Source: Plantibacter sp. VKM Ac-2880
GTDB lineage: Bacteria > Actinomycetota > Actinomycetes > Actinomycetales > Microbacteriaceae
Length of the DNA stretch: 64,000 nt
Reading direction: 5' to 3'
Assembly (NCBI RefSeq): GCF_015351235.1
Contig: NZ_JADKSJ010000002.1
Span: 372,001 to 436,000 of the forward strand
The position numbers and the translations under genes are program-made. Positions 8,962-18,243 of the stretch are shown here, piece after piece. Position 1 is the stretch's first letter, and every line of letters begins with the position of its first letter. Under the pieces are notes generated by a model. It did not search any database. It saw only the letters and a list, made by a program, of their open reading frames with translations, and was not told where the DNA came from.

Positions 8962-9076
8962 CTGAGGAGCGTCGTCCGAGCCCCCTGCGCACGCACATCC
9001 GCTTGGCCGATGTCGACAACGGATCTCGATGGCGCTTGTACGCGATCGTCAACGGGTTCGCCGGGGGGCCACCGGG

Positions 9077-9082
9077 TAAGGT
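9077..9082 (+). promoter_or_regulatory. -10 element of the carboxylase beta gene
   Basis: TAAGGT ends exactly 6 nt before the GTG at 9089. The AAGG inside it could also serve as a ribosome site, so leaderless initiation is probable but not certain. Confidence 0.55.
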
Positions 9083-9088
9083 GAAACC

Positions 9089-10690
9089 GTGACCGACGAA
9101 ACCGCCTCCGGCCCTGACCTGTACACGACGGCCGGGAAGCTCGCCGACCTCAAGAACCGCTATCACGAAGCCGTGACGGCGAGCGGCGAAGCCGCCATCG
9201 AGAAGCAGCACAAGAAGGGCAAGCTCACGGCGCGGGAGCGCATCGAGCAGCTCCTCGACCACGGCAGCTTCGTCGAGCTCGACGAGTTCGTGCGGCACCG
9301 CACCACGGCGTTCGGCATGGACCGCTCGCGGCCGTACGGCGACGCCGTCGTCACGGGCACCGGCACCATCCACGGTCGCCAGGTCGCCGTGTACTCGCAG
9401 GACTTCACCATCTTCGGCGGTTCGCTCGGCGAGGTCGCCGGCGACAAGATCATCAAGATCATGGACCTCGCCCTGAAGACCGGTGTCCCGATCATCGGCA
9501 TGCTGGACTCGGGCGGTGCCCGCATCCAGGAGGGTGTCGTCGCCCTCGGCAAGTACGGCGAGATCTTCCGCCGCAACACGCAGGCATCCGGGGTCATCCC
9601 GCAGATCTCCATCATCATGGGTCCGGCCGCCGGTGGCGCCGTCTACTCCCCCGCGCTCACCGACTTCGTCATCATGGTCGACAAGACCAGCCAGATGTTC
9701 GTGACCGGCCCCGACGTCATCAAGACGGTCACGGGCGAGGACGTCGGCATGGAGGAGCTGGGCGGCGGCTACACCCACAACACCCGCTCCGGGGTCGCGC
9801 ACTACCTCGCGAGCGACGAGCCGGACGCCCTCGACTACGCCAGGACCCTCGTCGGGTTCCTGCCCGACAACAACCTCGCCGAAGCCACCGTCTTCGACGT
9901 CGAGGTGGAGCTCGAGACCACCGACGAGGACCGCCGACTCAACACCCTCATCCCCGACTCCCCGAACCAGCCGTACGACGTCAAGACGGTGATCGAGCAT
10001 GTGGTCGACGACGGCGACTTCCTGGAGGTCCAGCCGCTCTTCGCCCCGAACATCGTGATCGGCTTCGCCCGCGTCGAAGGTCGCTCCGTCGGCGTCATCG
10101 CGAACCAGCCGTCCCAGATGGCCGGCACCCTGAACATCGAGGCCGGCGAGAAGGCCAGCCGCTTCGTTCGCTTCTGCGACGCGTTCAGCATCCCGATCCT
10201 GACCCTCGTCGACGTCCCCGGCTACCTGCCCGGCACCGACCAGGAGTGGACGGGCGTCATCCGGCGCGGCGCGAAGCTGCTCTACGCCTACGCCGAGGCC
10301 ACCGTGCCGCTCGTGACCGTCATCCTGCGGAAGGCCTACGGCGGCGCCTACATCGTCATGGGCTCCAAGCAGCTCGGTGCAGACATCAACCTCGCCTGGC
10401 CCACCGCCGAGATCGCCGTCATGGGTGGTCAGGGCGCCGTCAACATCCTCTACCGCGGCGAGATCAAGCGGGCAGAAGAGGCCGGCGAAGACGTCGCGGC
10501 CGTGCGCACCCGTCTGGCGAACGAGTACACCTACAACGTCGCGAGTCCGTTCCTCGCCGCCGAGCGGGGCGAGCTGGACGGCGTCATCGAGCCCGCGGCC
10601 ACCCGCGTCTCGGTCATCAAGGCGCTGCGAGCGCTCCGCACGAAGCGTGCGAGCCTGCCCGCCAAGAAGCACGGGAACATCCCGCTGTGA
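9089..10690 (+). CDS. accD: Acyl-CoA carboxylase beta (carboxyltransferase) subunit
   Basis: Transfers the carboxyl group from biotin to acetyl- or propionyl-CoA, giving malonyl- or methylmalonyl-CoA for fatty-acid synthesis. The 533-residue protein has the two crotonase-like halves of the family. N-terminal landmarks are [17 protein letters not shown] and the oxyanion region [13 protein letters not shown] with [14 protein letters not shown]-terminal ones are [14 protein letters not shown] and [14 protein letters not shown]. Length and motifs match AccD5/PccB proteins. The next gene, the epsilon subunit, overlaps its stop. Gene order birA, beta, epsilon matches M. tuberculosis Rv3279c-Rv3281. 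Acetyl- versus propionyl-CoA preference cannot be read from sequence here. Confidence 0.93.
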   Translation: MTDETASGPDLYTTAGKLADLKNRYHEAVTASGEAAIEKQHKKGKLTARERIEQLLDHGSFVELDEFVRHRTTAFGMDRSRPYGDAVVTGTGTIHGRQVAVYSQDFTIFGGSLGEVAGDKIIKIMDLALKTGVPIIGMLDSGGARIQEGVVALGKYGEIFRRNTQASGVIPQISIIMGPAAGGAVYSPALTDFVIMVDKTSQMFVTGPDVIKTVTGEDVGMEELGGGYTHNTRSGVAHYLASDEPDALDYARTLVGFLPDNNLAEATVFDVEVELETTDEDRRLNTLIPDSPNQPYDVKTVIEHVVDDGDFLEVQPLFAPNIVIGFARVEGRSVGVIANQPSQMAGTLNIEAGEKASRFVRFCDAFSIPILTLVDVPGYLPGTDQEWTGVIRRGAKLLYAYAEATVPLVTVILRKAYGGAYIVMGSKQLGADINLAWPTAEIAVMGGQGAVNILYRGEIKRAEEAGEDVAAVRTRLANEYTYNVASPFLAAERGELDGVIEPAATRVSVIKALRALRTKRASLPAKKHGNIPL

Positions 10691-10938
10691 GCGACGCCGC
10701 CCGGCCGGACACGACGGAACCCTCGGCGATCGACCTCCGGATCGTGCGGGGCACGCCGAACGACGAGGAGATCGCGGCTCTGACCGCCGTCCTGAGCGTC
10801 GCGATCGCGGAGCAGGCGATGCGCGACGCCGACACCGTGCCGCCGCCGCGCATCCCGTCGACCTGGGAACGGACACGGCGCCAGTTGCGCACGGGCATCA
10901 CTCCGGGTCCCGGTCACTGGCGCGCGTTCACGGGCTGA
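10687..10938 (+). CDS. accE: Acyl-CoA carboxylase epsilon subunit
   Basis: An 83-residue protein that stabilises the alpha-beta acyl-CoA carboxylase complex in actinobacteria. It has the characteristic start [18 protein letters not shown] followed by a helix and the tail [11 protein letters not shown]. The GTG at 10687 overlaps the stop of the beta subunit gene as GTGA, so translation is probably coupled. Short epsilon subunits are easily missed; this one is supported by the motif, the position and the overlap. Confidence 0.88.
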   Translation: MSDAARPDTTEPSAIDLRIVRGTPNDEEIAALTAVLSVAIAEQAMRDADTVPPPRIPSTWERTRRQLRTGITPGPGHWRAFTG

Positions 10939-11125
10939 GCGCCCGCGACGAGCACTCTGAAACGCTCGTCCTCGCTGTCCACGATGGAGGACGGTATGTC
11001 CTCCATAGTGCCGACTGTCGGGGGTACCCCTGATGGGGGATGATCATTCCTGAGAGTTGAGTCTCATCGAGACCACTTCACCAGCTTCTGCTCCATCTAG
11101 GGTAAGCGGGCAGAAGTTCGGGGGC

Positions 11126-11160
11126 GGGTCAGAGCGGTATTCGGGTTACCGCTCTGACCC
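11126..11160. terminator. Perfect 14-bp stem hairpin
   Basis: Arms 11126-11139 (GGGTCAGAGCGGTA) and 11147-11160 pair perfectly around a 7-nt loop. No T-run follows on either strand, so it is either a rho-independent-like terminator of the mycobacterial type or part of a small RNA. Confidence 0.6.
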
Positions 11161-11171
11161 ACGAACGCCAT

Positions 11172-11202
11172 GGAGGGCCAGCATCGGGTGCTGGCCCTCC
11201 TT
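11172..11202. terminator. Hairpin terminator, 12-bp stem
   Basis: Arms 11172-11183 (GGAGGGCCAGCA) and 11189-11200 with a 5-nt loop, followed by TT on the plus strand. It lies about 80 bp past the stop of the minus-strand kinase-like gene and about 230 bp past accE, so it may terminate from both sides. Confidence 0.6.
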
Positions 11203-11283
11203 CCCGTTAACGGGGCTTCTCCTGAACCGACACCCGTTCCGATCGGGTGCAGCTCGCGATCGACCGGCCTGCTTGCTCGCGGA

Positions 11284-12345
11284 TCACTCGGATCCGGCGG
11301 CCGCCTGGCGTCCGAGGTCGGCGCGCGATCCGTCCCGCGGGATCTCGAGCCAGACGTCGAGGTCCTCGTCATCGTCGTCGGGGCCCGGCGCGACGCCGGG
11401 AACCGGGGGCACGGCACGCAGCCCGACGACCGTCACCGCGACGCGATCGTCGTCCGGCACGCTCCGCACGATGAGGCGCGTCGCGGCCGAAGCCGCGAGC
11501 GTCTCGGCGATCTGCGCATGGATCGCGTCGAGGACCTCGGCGTCCAACTCCTCGAGACCGCCCTCGTCGAGCATGTTCACGACCGCGCCCCGACGACGAG
11601 CGGCGAGGACCTCGGCGCGTACCGCGTCACTCAGGAGGTGGCGGCCCCGGATCTCGTCGCGGAGGCTCGCCTCGAGCGTCCGGCATTCGGTGCGATCGGC
11701 GACCGACAGCCTGCCGCCGTTCGCGATGATCGTGCGCAGCATCGGTGTGGCGAGCCGACCCGTCTGGCTCAGGCGCCGCCGTCGTTCATGGACGTGGGCG
11801 TACTGCGCGGCCTGCCAGTCCGACGTCGCGTGCTCGGCCTGGGTGAGTCGCTCGGCGTCGTGTTGAGCTCCGGCGATCGACCGGGTGAGCACACTCGCGA
11901 GGACGACCCAGATGAGGCTCCCCGTCACGCCCATGCCGAGCGCCAGGCCGGGGCCGGCCCAGACCAGGGACTGCACGGTGAGGAAGATGATCCCGAGGTA
12001 GGCGACCAGTTCGCGTTGCCGGACCACCGTGATCGTCATGAGGGTCCCGATCGAGGCCACATGCCAGGTGGCGTAGCCGTTGTTCCGGGTGGGGTCCAGC
12101 TGGCTCGTCACGAGGAGGGGCACGATGATGGCGGTCGCGAGATTGAGGCTGGCGAGCCAGGAGGGCATCCGGGTCGATCCCATCGGCCAGAGGCTCAGGA
12201 CGCTCGCGACCGCGTAGACGAGCATCGCGATGAGCACCGGTACGGCTTCACGCGGCGTCTCGAGGGTCAAGGCGGCACGGAGCAGGTGGTAGGCCGAGAA
12301 CAGGGCGGCGAGGATGACGAGCGCGTACCGCGGGGCCGGGGTCAT
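11284..12345 (-). CDS. Membrane protein resembling a histidine kinase without ATPase motifs
   Basis: A 353-residue protein that starts in an ATGA overlap with the stop of the histidine kinase gene. Five or six hydrophobic helices fill about residues 8-170 (for example YALVILAALFSAYHLLRAA and GIIFLTVQSLVWAGPGLAL). They are followed by a charged helical stretch (HDAERLTQAEHATSDWQAA), then a cytoplasmic domain ending in the acidic run PDDDDEDLD. The layout copies that of the neighbouring kinase, but I find no phospho-accepting His-Asp motif, N-box or DxGxG motif. I do not recognise the family. It may be a degenerate kinase serving as co-sensor or anchor of the same system; that role is inference. 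Confidence 0.7.
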   Translation of the reverse strand: MTPAPRYALVILAALFSAYHLLRAALTLETPREAVPVLIAMLVYAVASVLSLWPMGSTRMPSWLASLNLATAIIVPLLVTSQLDPTRNNGYATWHVASIGTLMTITVVRQRELVAYLGIIFLTVQSLVWAGPGLALGMGVTGSLIWVVLASVLTRSIAGAQHDAERLTQAEHATSDWQAAQYAHVHERRRRLSQTGRLATPMLRTIIANGGRLSVADRTECRTLEASLRDEIRGRHLLSDAVRAEVLAARRRGAVVNMLDEGGLEELDAEVLDAIHAQIAETLAASAATRLIVRSVPDDDRVAVTVVGLRAVPPVPGVAPGPDDDDEDLDVWLEIPRDGSRADLGRQAAAGSE

Positions 12346-13592
12346 GAGGCGTCCTCCGGAGACCATTCGATCCGGATGACGGCACCCTCACCGGGCCGGG
12401 AGAGCACGGTCGAGCGGCCTCCGACACCGGCCATGCGCTCGACGATCGACACCTTGAGGCCGAGTCGCTCCTCGGCGACCGCGTCGGGGCAGAATCCGAC
12501 CCCGTCGTCGCTGACGGTCACGCAGACACCGCCCGACACCGTCCCCTCGATCGCCAGGCTCCTCGCGACGCCCTGGCCAGCATGCTCGACGCTGTTGACC
12601 ATCGCCTGCACCGTCGCCCAGTACACCGCGTTCGCGACCGTCACGGGGAGCACCCGCCCGGACGCCCCCTCGGTCGTGACCGTGAACGGTTCGCCGAGCA
12701 TCGACGCCGCACCGCGCAGGCGCTCGACGAGTTCCGCGAGGCCCGTGACCTCGTCCTCGTTGGTCATCGGTGCGCCGACCCCCTCGAGCTGCTCGATGGC
12801 GACCCTGGCCATCATCACCGCGAGGGCTTCGGACTTGGGCGTCATCGCGCGGTCGGCCGCGAGCAGGGAGGCGAGCACGCTGTCGTGCACGATCGAATCG
12901 ACCTCCACCCGCTCCACCTCCGTCGCGTGCTGTTTGACGGCGGCGTCGTAGGTCGACAGCGCGGCGGCCCTGGCCACGTCGACCCGGCCCGCCAACACCC
13001 GGAAGAGGCCCACCAGGACGACGATGAGCCCGCCGATGATCGTCGCGTACGAGGCGTCGAGCGCGCCGATCTCCCAGGAGGCCGGGACGAAGTCGGCGTC
13101 GATGATGCGGTTCACGCCGTACATGAACGAGGTGACCACCAGGTACACGATGGCTCCGCGCAGTTTGAGCGGCACGCATGCGAAGGCGACCGCGATGGTG
13201 CAGAGGTACCAGATCCACGGTTCCTGGTTGATGTCGGCCGGCGCCGGCGCGTTCACCGCCGGCCAGATGAGCAGCGCGACCAGGAACACCGCCGCGAAGA
13301 CCCCTGAGGCCAGCCGATGGTGCCACAGGAAGAAACAGCAGCCGATGGCCACGCCCATGGACCCGAAGACGGCCACGACATAGAGGACGCCGATCCAGCC
13401 GTCGATCTGGACACCCTGACCGAGGGTGGTGAACGCGGTCTGCAGGCCGAAGACGAGCCCGATGATCGCGACCGATCGGCCGAGGAGGCGCTCGAAGTTG
13501 GCGGTGTTCAGCATCCGGCGCTGAGCCTGGGCATCCTTCGTGTCCGCGGGGATCGCGGGATGCCTGGTCGGTGCCCGGAAGCTAGGAGACAT
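12342..13592 (-). CDS. Sensor histidine kinase
   Basis: A 416-residue membrane sensor kinase. Six or so hydrophobic helices (about 35-215) lead into a helical dimerisation region with EVDSIVHDSVLASLLAADRA, where the histidine of VHD is the probable phosphorylation site. The ATPase domain follows, with N-box residues in AMVNSVEHAG (about 340) and the G1 motif SDDGVGF (about 375). There is no recognisable extracellular ligand domain, so the signal is unknown. The ATG at 13592 overlaps the response regulator stop by 11 bp; an internal ATG at 13514 is the alternative. Order on the minus strand is regulator, kinase, kinase-like protein, which fits one transcript. Confidence 0.85.
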   Translation of the reverse strand: MSPSFRAPTRHPAIPADTKDAQAQRRMLNTANFERLLGRSVAIIGLVFGLQTAFTTLGQGVQIDGWIGVLYVVAVFGSMGVAIGCCFFLWHHRLASGVFAAVFLVALLIWPAVNAPAPADINQEPWIWYLCTIAVAFACVPLKLRGAIVYLVVTSFMYGVNRIIDADFVPASWEIGALDASYATIIGGLIVVLVGLFRVLAGRVDVARAAALSTYDAAVKQHATEVERVEVDSIVHDSVLASLLAADRAMTPKSEALAVMMARVAIEQLEGVGAPMTNEDEVTGLAELVERLRGAASMLGEPFTVTTEGASGRVLPVTVANAVYWATVQAMVNSVEHAGQGVARSLAIEGTVSGGVCVTVSDDGVGFCPDAVAEERLGLKVSIVERMAGVGGRSTVLSRPGEGAVIRIEWSPEDAS

Positions 13593-14238
13593 CCGTCCCG
13601 CCTTGATCGAGGCCGGGGAGGATCCCGTCCTCGACCGCGCGGCGGAGCAGGTCGACCTTCGTCGGTGCCGGACGGCCCACCTCGACGTACTTCACGCGGA
13701 TGCGGTCGATGTGCTCGCGGGCCGTCGAGTAGGCGATCCCGAGCTGCATGGCGACGGTCTTCAGCGGCAGGCCGGAGGCGTAGAGGTGGAGGACGTCGCG
13801 CTCGCGGCGGCCCAGTTGCGCGCGGGCGAAGTCGCTGTCGGCGTCGATCGCACTGGCCCACTCGATGTTGTTGAGTGCCTCGCCGCGGGCGACGGTGGCG
13901 ATGGCGGCGATGACGGTGTCCGTCGGCGACGACTTCGGGATCACCCCGGACGCCCCGGCGGCCAGCGCCTCGCGGACGAGCGCCACCCGGTCGGCGATGG
14001 AGTGGATGAGCACGTGCGCGCCCACCGCCTGCACCGCCTGGATGTTCGTCGTCGGGGTGCTGCCGTCGGAGAGGGAGAGGTCGAGCACGACGACGTCGGG
14101 GACCACTCCGTTCAGCGCGGCGATGCACTCGACGGCGGTCGGGGCACTCGCCACGACCTGATACCCGGCGTGCGCACACACCGCTTCGATCCCGAGCCGG
14201 ACGGACTCGTGATCATCAATGATTGCGACGGTCACCAC
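13582..14238 (-). CDS. LuxR/NarL-family response regulator
   Basis: A 218-residue DNA-binding response regulator. The receiver domain starts VTVAIIDDHESVRLGIE; the acidic pair in IDDHE, the phospho-acceptor Asp in VVVLDLSLSDGS (about residue 55) and the Lys in GVIPKSS (about 105) are present. A C-terminal LuxR-type HTH follows (RERDVLHLYASGLPLKTVAM, then YSTAREHIDRI). The gene opens with two GTG codons; I chose the first (14238) because TACGAT ends exactly 6 nt before it, giving a leaderless start. It is the first gene of the locus and overlaps the kinase gene. The regulon is unknown. Confidence 0.88.
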   Translation of the reverse strand: MVTVAIIDDHESVRLGIEAVCAHAGYQVVASAPTAVECIAALNGVVPDVVVLDLSLSDGSTPTTNIQAVQAVGAHVLIHSIADRVALVREALAAGASGVIPKSSPTDTVIAAIATVARGEALNNIEWASAIDADSDFARAQLGRRERDVLHLYASGLPLKTVAMQLGIAYSTAREHIDRIRVKYVEVGRPAPTKVDLLRRAVEDGILPGLDQGGTDVS

Positions 14239-14244
14239 GGCACC

Positions 14245-14250
14245 ATCGTA
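14245..14250 (-). promoter_or_regulatory. -10 element of the response regulator gene
   Basis: TACGAT on the minus strand ends exactly 6 nt before the GTG at 14238 and decides between two adjacent GTG codons. Confidence 0.55.
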
Positions 14251-14315
14251 GCGAGTGCCGGACCCCTCGGGCGGGACGGCCGTGGAGCGAGTCGGTCCGC
14301 CCGGGCGCTCGCCGT

Positions 14316-15620
14316 TCAAGCCGTGCGGGTGAAGCCGGCGACGGCCTCGAGGTGGTGGGTGTTCGGGAAGAGGTCGTAGGCGGCCAGGTGGCCCAGTTCG
14401 TACCCCTGCTCGGCGAGCAGCGCCACGTCGCGTGAGAGCGCGATGGGGTCGCAGGCGACGTAGACGATCGACGCGGGGCGCAGCTCGCCGAGCATCGCCA
14501 CGATCTCCGCGCCCGCGCCCGACCGCGGCGGGTCCAGGACGACCGTCGCGGTGGCGTAGCGGGAACGCTCGATGCGGCTGCCCGAGGCGATCTCCGACCG
14601 GAGGAAGGCGTCGACCTTCGCGGTGACCGCCTGCGCGCCGACCCACTCGGACAGGTTCTCCCCCGCGTACTCGGTGGCGCGCTCGTCGCTCTCGACAGTG
14701 GTGATGCGCGTGGTGGAGCCGAAGCGGTCGGCCACGCCGGCGGCCAACAGCCCGACGCCGCCGTAGAGGTCGAGGTTCGCGGCGCGGGCGTCGAAGCGCG
14801 CGTCGTCGATCGCGTCGGAGACGGCCTGCTGCAGGGTCGCCGCCGCCTGGCGGTGGACCTGCCAGAACCCGTTCGCGTCGACGATGAACTCGCGGTCGCC
14901 GACGAGCTCGCGGATCGGATCGGCCGCCGGACGGACCGGCTTCGGGCCGCCACGTCGACCACGGCCGCCCCCGCGTCGCCGGTCGCCGCCTCCGGCCTCG
15001 TCGGCACGGGTGAGGACGCGGACGGCACCGGTCGAGGAGGCGACGATGTCGATCGACGTGGTGCCGTGCGGCAGCTCCTCGAGACGCGCCGCGTCCGCGA
15101 CGGCCTCGATCGCGAGCGGCAGGTCGTCGACGGGGACGACCTGGTGGGACCGCGCGGCGTAGGGTCCGATGTTGCCGTGCTGGTCGACGTGCAGCGAGAC
15201 CCTCGTGCGCCACCGCGTGCCGTCGGGCGTCTCGCCGTCGACCGCGGACACGGTGAACTCGGGCGCGACCCCGGCGAAGCGCTCGAGGCCTTCGGCCAGC
15301 ACCTGGTGCTTCAGGGCGCGTTGGTGGGCCAGGTCGATGTGTCCGAACTCGGCTCCGCCGGCCCGTTCGCCCGGCTCGCGGTCGATGGAGGCCTCGGCCC
15401 AGACGTGCGGGCGGCGGTGCTCGGACGGGGTGAGGACCTCCAGGGTCTCCGCCCGCCAGAACCGCTTCTCGTTCTCGTCGACGATGCGGGCCCTGACGCG
15501 CTCACCGGGCAGGGTGTCGGGGACGAAGACCACACGGCCCTCGTGCCGAGCGACGAACACACCCCCGTGGGCTACGTTGGTGATGTCCAGTTCCACGGTG
15601 CGTCCAGTCGTCGTGCTCAT
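14316..15620 (-). CDS. TrmA/RumA-family class I SAM-dependent RNA methyltransferase
   Basis: A 434-residue protein with an N-terminal TRAM domain (TVELDITNVAHGGVFVARHE), a central domain with a Gly/Arg-rich insertion (RRRGGGRGRRGG, about residue 215), and a C-terminal Rossmann methyltransferase domain. The SAM site is DLYGGVGLLAAGVADRFG, followed by VVLDPPRSGAG and the catalytic cysteine in VYVACDPIALSRDV. The family makes 5-methyluridine in rRNA or tRNA. The iron-sulfur cysteines of E. coli RumA are absent from the corresponding region, as in many actinobacterial members. The exact target cannot be read from sequence. It is divergent from maf and separated from the response regulator gene by about 80 bp. 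Confidence 0.88.
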   Translation of the reverse strand: MSTTTGRTVELDITNVAHGGVFVARHEGRVVFVPDTLPGERVRARIVDENEKRFWRAETLEVLTPSEHRRPHVWAEASIDREPGERAGGAEFGHIDLAHQRALKHQVLAEGLERFAGVAPEFTVSAVDGETPDGTRWRTRVSLHVDQHGNIGPYAARSHQVVPVDDLPLAIEAVADAARLEELPHGTTSIDIVASSTGAVRVLTRADEAGGGDRRRGGGRGRRGGPKPVRPAADPIRELVGDREFIVDANGFWQVHRQAAATLQQAVSDAIDDARFDARAANLDLYGGVGLLAAGVADRFGSTTRITTVESDERATEYAGENLSEWVGAQAVTAKVDAFLRSEIASGSRIERSRYATATVVLDPPRSGAGAEIVAMLGELRPASIVYVACDPIALSRDVALLAEQGYELGHLAAYDLFPNTHHLEAVAGFTRTA

Positions 15621-15681
15621 GCGTCGAGCATGTCACACGGGTGACCGGCGGGGGTCCACCGTCCTCCCGGAAGGAACCGTC

Positions 15682-16332
15682 GTGCGTCTCACGCTCGCCT
15701 CAACGTCCCCGGCCAGGCTCGCGCTCCTGCGGTCGAGCGGCATCGAACCGGTCGTCGTCCCGTCGTCCGTCGACGAGGACCAGGCGGTCGCGGACGCCAC
15801 GCTCGCCGCCGGAGCACCGCTGACCCCGGAAACGGTCGTCGCACTCCTCGCCCGGGCGAAGGCCGAGGCCTCGCTGCGGGTGGTCGTCGATCGCGGCGAC
15901 GAGGTCGGCCTCCTCCTCGGGGGTGATTCGGTCTTCGTCCTCGACGGCGTCGTCCACGGGAAGCCGCACACGGCCGAGCGGGCGCGCGAGCGGTGGCAGG
16001 CACAGCGCGGGCGGACCGGGACGCTGTACTCCGGCCACTGGCTCATCGACGGCACGCGCCCGTCGCCGGTCGGGGTCGGTGCCGTGGCCTCGGCCGAGGT
16101 GTCCTTCGCCGACGACCTCGACGATGCCGAGATCGACGCGTACATCGCCTCCGGTGAGCCGCTCGAGGTCGCCGGAGCGTTCACCATCGACAGCCTCGGT
16201 GCAGCCTTCATCACCCGGATCGACGGCGATCCGTCCACCGTCGTCGGCCTGTCCCTACCGACGCTCCGGCGTCTCGTCCGCACCCTCGGGCACGACTGGC
16301 ACGAGCTCCGCAACCGCGCCGGAGCCTTGTGA
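15682..16332 (+). CDS. maf: Maf-family nucleoside triphosphate pyrophosphatase
   Basis: Maf proteins hydrolyse dTTP, UTP or modified nucleotides to monophosphates and are linked to septum inhibition. The 216-residue protein starts with the signature LTLASTSPARLALLRSSGI and has the conserved GGDSVFVLDGVVHGKP (about residue 75) and the C-terminal DPSTVVGLSLPTL. The GTG at 15682 was chosen because GGAAGGA lies 7 nt upstream; the longer frame upstream is antisense to the methyltransferase gene. It lies upstream of the carboxylase alpha gene, as in M. tuberculosis (Rv3282 before Rv3285). Confidence 0.9.
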   Translation: MRLTLASTSPARLALLRSSGIEPVVVPSSVDEDQAVADATLAAGAPLTPETVVALLARAKAEASLRVVVDRGDEVGLLLGGDSVFVLDGVVHGKPHTAERARERWQAQRGRTGTLYSGHWLIDGTRPSPVGVGAVASAEVSFADDLDDAEIDAYIASGEPLEVAGAFTIDSLGAAFITRIDGDPSTVVGLSLPTLRRLVRTLGHDWHELRNRAGAL

Positions 16333-16414
16333 CGCCGACGCGCTTGTAGGAGTCACACGTCGTTCCCCCGGCTTTTCTGTGCGTGTGGTCCAAAAGTCGG
16401 TCCGGCCCTCCCGG

Positions 16415-16420
16415 TAGGCT
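16415..16420 (+). promoter_or_regulatory. Probable -10 of the carboxylase alpha gene
   Basis: TAGGCT ends 8 nt before the GTG at 16429, giving a leaderless or nearly leaderless message. The 96-bp spacer upstream also holds the imperfect inverted repeat CCGGCTTTT...AAAAGTCGG, a possible operator. Confidence 0.45.
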
Positions 16421-16428
16421 CGTGGACT

Positions 16429-18189
16429 GTGCCACGTATAACCAAGGTCCTCATCGCCAACCGTGGCGAGATCGCCGTCCGCGTCATCCGAGCCGCGAAG
16501 GACAGCGGGATCGCCTCCGTCGCCGTCTACGCCGACCAGGATCGCGACGCCATGCATGCCCGCCTCGCCGACGAGGCCTACGCCCTCGACGGGGCGACGA
16601 GCGCCGAGACCTACCTCGTCATCGACAAGCTCCTCTCCATCGCCCGACGGTCCGGCGCCGACGCCGTACACCCCGGGTACGGGTTCCTGGCCGAGAACGC
16701 CGACTTCGCGCGTGCCGTCATGGCCGCCGGCCTCATCTGGATCGGTCCGTCGCCGGAGGCCATCGAGCGCCTCGGTGACAAGGTCTCGGCCCGCCACGTG
16801 GCCGAGAAGGTCGGCGCCCCGCTCGCGCCCGGCACCCTCAACCCGGTCTCGGGTGCTGAGGAGGTCCTCGACTTCGTCGACATCCACGGCCTGCCGGTCG
16901 CCATCAAGGCCGCCTTCGGTGGCGGCGGACGCGGCCTCAAGGTCGCCCGCGAACGCGAAGAGGTCGCCGAGCTCTTCGAGTCCGCGACCCGTGAGGCGAT
17001 CGCCGCCTTCGGACGCGGCGAGTGCTTCGTGGAGAAGTACCTCGACCAGCCGCGGCACGTCGAGACCCAGTGCCTCGCCGACGCGCACGGCAACGTCGTC
17101 GTCGTCTCCACCCGCGACTGCTCGCTGCAGCGCCGCCACCAGAAGCTCGTCGAGGAGGCACCGGCGCCGTTCCTCACCGAGGAGCAGAACATCGAGCTCT
17201 ACCGTGCGTCGAAGGCGATCCTCAAGGAGGTCGGCTACCTCGGTGCCGGCACCTGCGAATTCCTCATCGGCAAGGACGGCACCGTCTCCTTCCTCGAGGT
17301 CAACACCCGACTCCAGGTCGAGCACCCGGTCTCCGAGGAGGTCACCGGCATCGACCTCGTCCGCGAGCAGTTCCGTCTCGCCGAGGGCGGCGTGCTCGAC
17401 TACGACGACCCGAAGCCGACCGGCCACTCCTTCGAGTTCCGCATCAACGGTGAGGACCCGGGACGCGGCTTCCTCCCGCAGCCCGGACCCATCCACGTCT
17501 TCAAGACCTTCGGCGGCCCCGGCGTGCGCCTCGACTCCGGCGTGACCGCCGGCGACACGATCTCCGGCGCCTTCGACTCGTTGCTCGGCAAGATCATCGT
17601 CACCGGTCGCACCCGCGAGGAGGCGCTCGAGCGCAGCCGCCGCGCCCTCGACGAGTTCGAGGTCGCTGGACTCCCGACCGTGATCCCCTTCCACCGCAAG
17701 ATCGTCCGCGACCCGGCGTTCACCGCGGAGGACGGCACCTTCGGCGTGTACACACGCTGGATCGAGACCGAGTTCGTCAACGACATCGAACCGTGGGACG
17801 GCTCCATCGACGCCCAGCAGGTGCCGGCGACGCGATCCACCGTGGTCGTCGAAGTCGGTGGCAAGCGGCTCGAGGTCAGCCTCCCGGGTGGTCAGCTGGG
17901 GCTGAACGTCGGCGCACCCGTCGCCGCCCCGGCACCGCACCGTCGTGGCGGCTCCACGGTGGTCTCCGCGGCGACCGGCGACGCCGTCTCCGCCCCGATG
18001 CAGGCGACGATCGTGAAGCTCGCGGTCGCAGAGGGCGACGTCGTGGTGAAGGGCGACCTCGTCGTCGTGCTCGAGGCGATGAAGATGGAGCAACCGATCA
18101 CCGCGCACAAGGACGGCACCGTCGGCGCGATCGACGCGACCGTCGGCACGACCGTCTCCTCAGGGCACCAGCTGCTCACCATCAGCTGA
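16429..18189 (+). CDS. accA3: Acyl-CoA carboxylase alpha subunit (biotin carboxylase + biotin carrier)
   Basis: Carboxylates its own biotin with ATP and bicarbonate and passes the group to the beta subunit. The 586-residue protein has a biotin carboxylase domain (start [23 protein letters not shown]-grasp loop [13 protein letters not shown] about residue 162; active-site [18 protein letters not shown] about 290) and a C-terminal biotinyl domain with VLEAMKMEQ, where Lys552 is the biotinylation site. It lacks a carboxyltransferase domain, so it needs the beta subunit at 9089-10690. BirA at 8160-8948 is the likely ligase. The GTG start fits the [13 protein letters not shown] family start. Confidence 0.95.
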   Translation: MPRITKVLIANRGEIAVRVIRAAKDSGIASVAVYADQDRDAMHARLADEAYALDGATSAETYLVIDKLLSIARRSGADAVHPGYGFLAENADFARAVMAAGLIWIGPSPEAIERLGDKVSARHVAEKVGAPLAPGTLNPVSGAEEVLDFVDIHGLPVAIKAAFGGGGRGLKVAREREEVAELFESATREAIAAFGRGECFVEKYLDQPRHVETQCLADAHGNVVVVSTRDCSLQRRHQKLVEEAPAPFLTEEQNIELYRASKAILKEVGYLGAGTCEFLIGKDGTVSFLEVNTRLQVEHPVSEEVTGIDLVREQFRLAEGGVLDYDDPKPTGHSFEFRINGEDPGRGFLPQPGPIHVFKTFGGPGVRLDSGVTAGDTISGAFDSLLGKIIVTGRTREEALERSRRALDEFEVAGLPTVIPFHRKIVRDPAFTAEDGTFGVYTRWIETEFVNDIEPWDGSIDAQQVPATRSTVVVEVGGKRLEVSLPGGQLGLNVGAPVAAPAPHRRGGSTVVSAATGDAVSAPMQATIVKLAVAEGDVVVKGDLVVVLEAMKMEQPITAHKDGTVGAIDATVGTTVSSGHQLLTIS

Positions 18190-18231
18190 CCCGCCGTTCA
18201 GCCGAAGGCTCCGCCCGGCTTGAGGCGACGA

Positions 18232-18237
18232 TACGCT
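18232..18237 (+). promoter_or_regulatory. -10 element of the double-HTH regulator gene
   Basis: TACGCT ends exactly 6 nt before the GTG at 18244. This favours that GTG over an in-frame TTG at 18220, which lies upstream of the -10. Confidence 0.55.
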
Positions 18238-18243
18238 GAGCAG

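Larger units (their letters stand above)
10939..11283. other. 345-bp intergenic region, rich in hairpins
   Basis: No protein gene is evident. The region holds an inverted repeat 10947-10953/10964-10970, a perfect 9-bp inverted repeat 10984-10992/10998-11006, the palindrome GGGGTACCCC at 11021-11030, a possible -10 TAGGGT at 11098-11103, two strong hairpins (listed separately) and the palindrome CCCGTTAACGGG at 11203-11214. It separates the carboxylase genes from the convergent two-component locus. Confidence 0.75.

Noticed and set aside
14316-15620. Iron-sulfur RumA-type 23S methyltransferase
   Set aside because: The cysteine cluster of E. coli RumA is missing, so only the general TrmA/RumA family call is supported.
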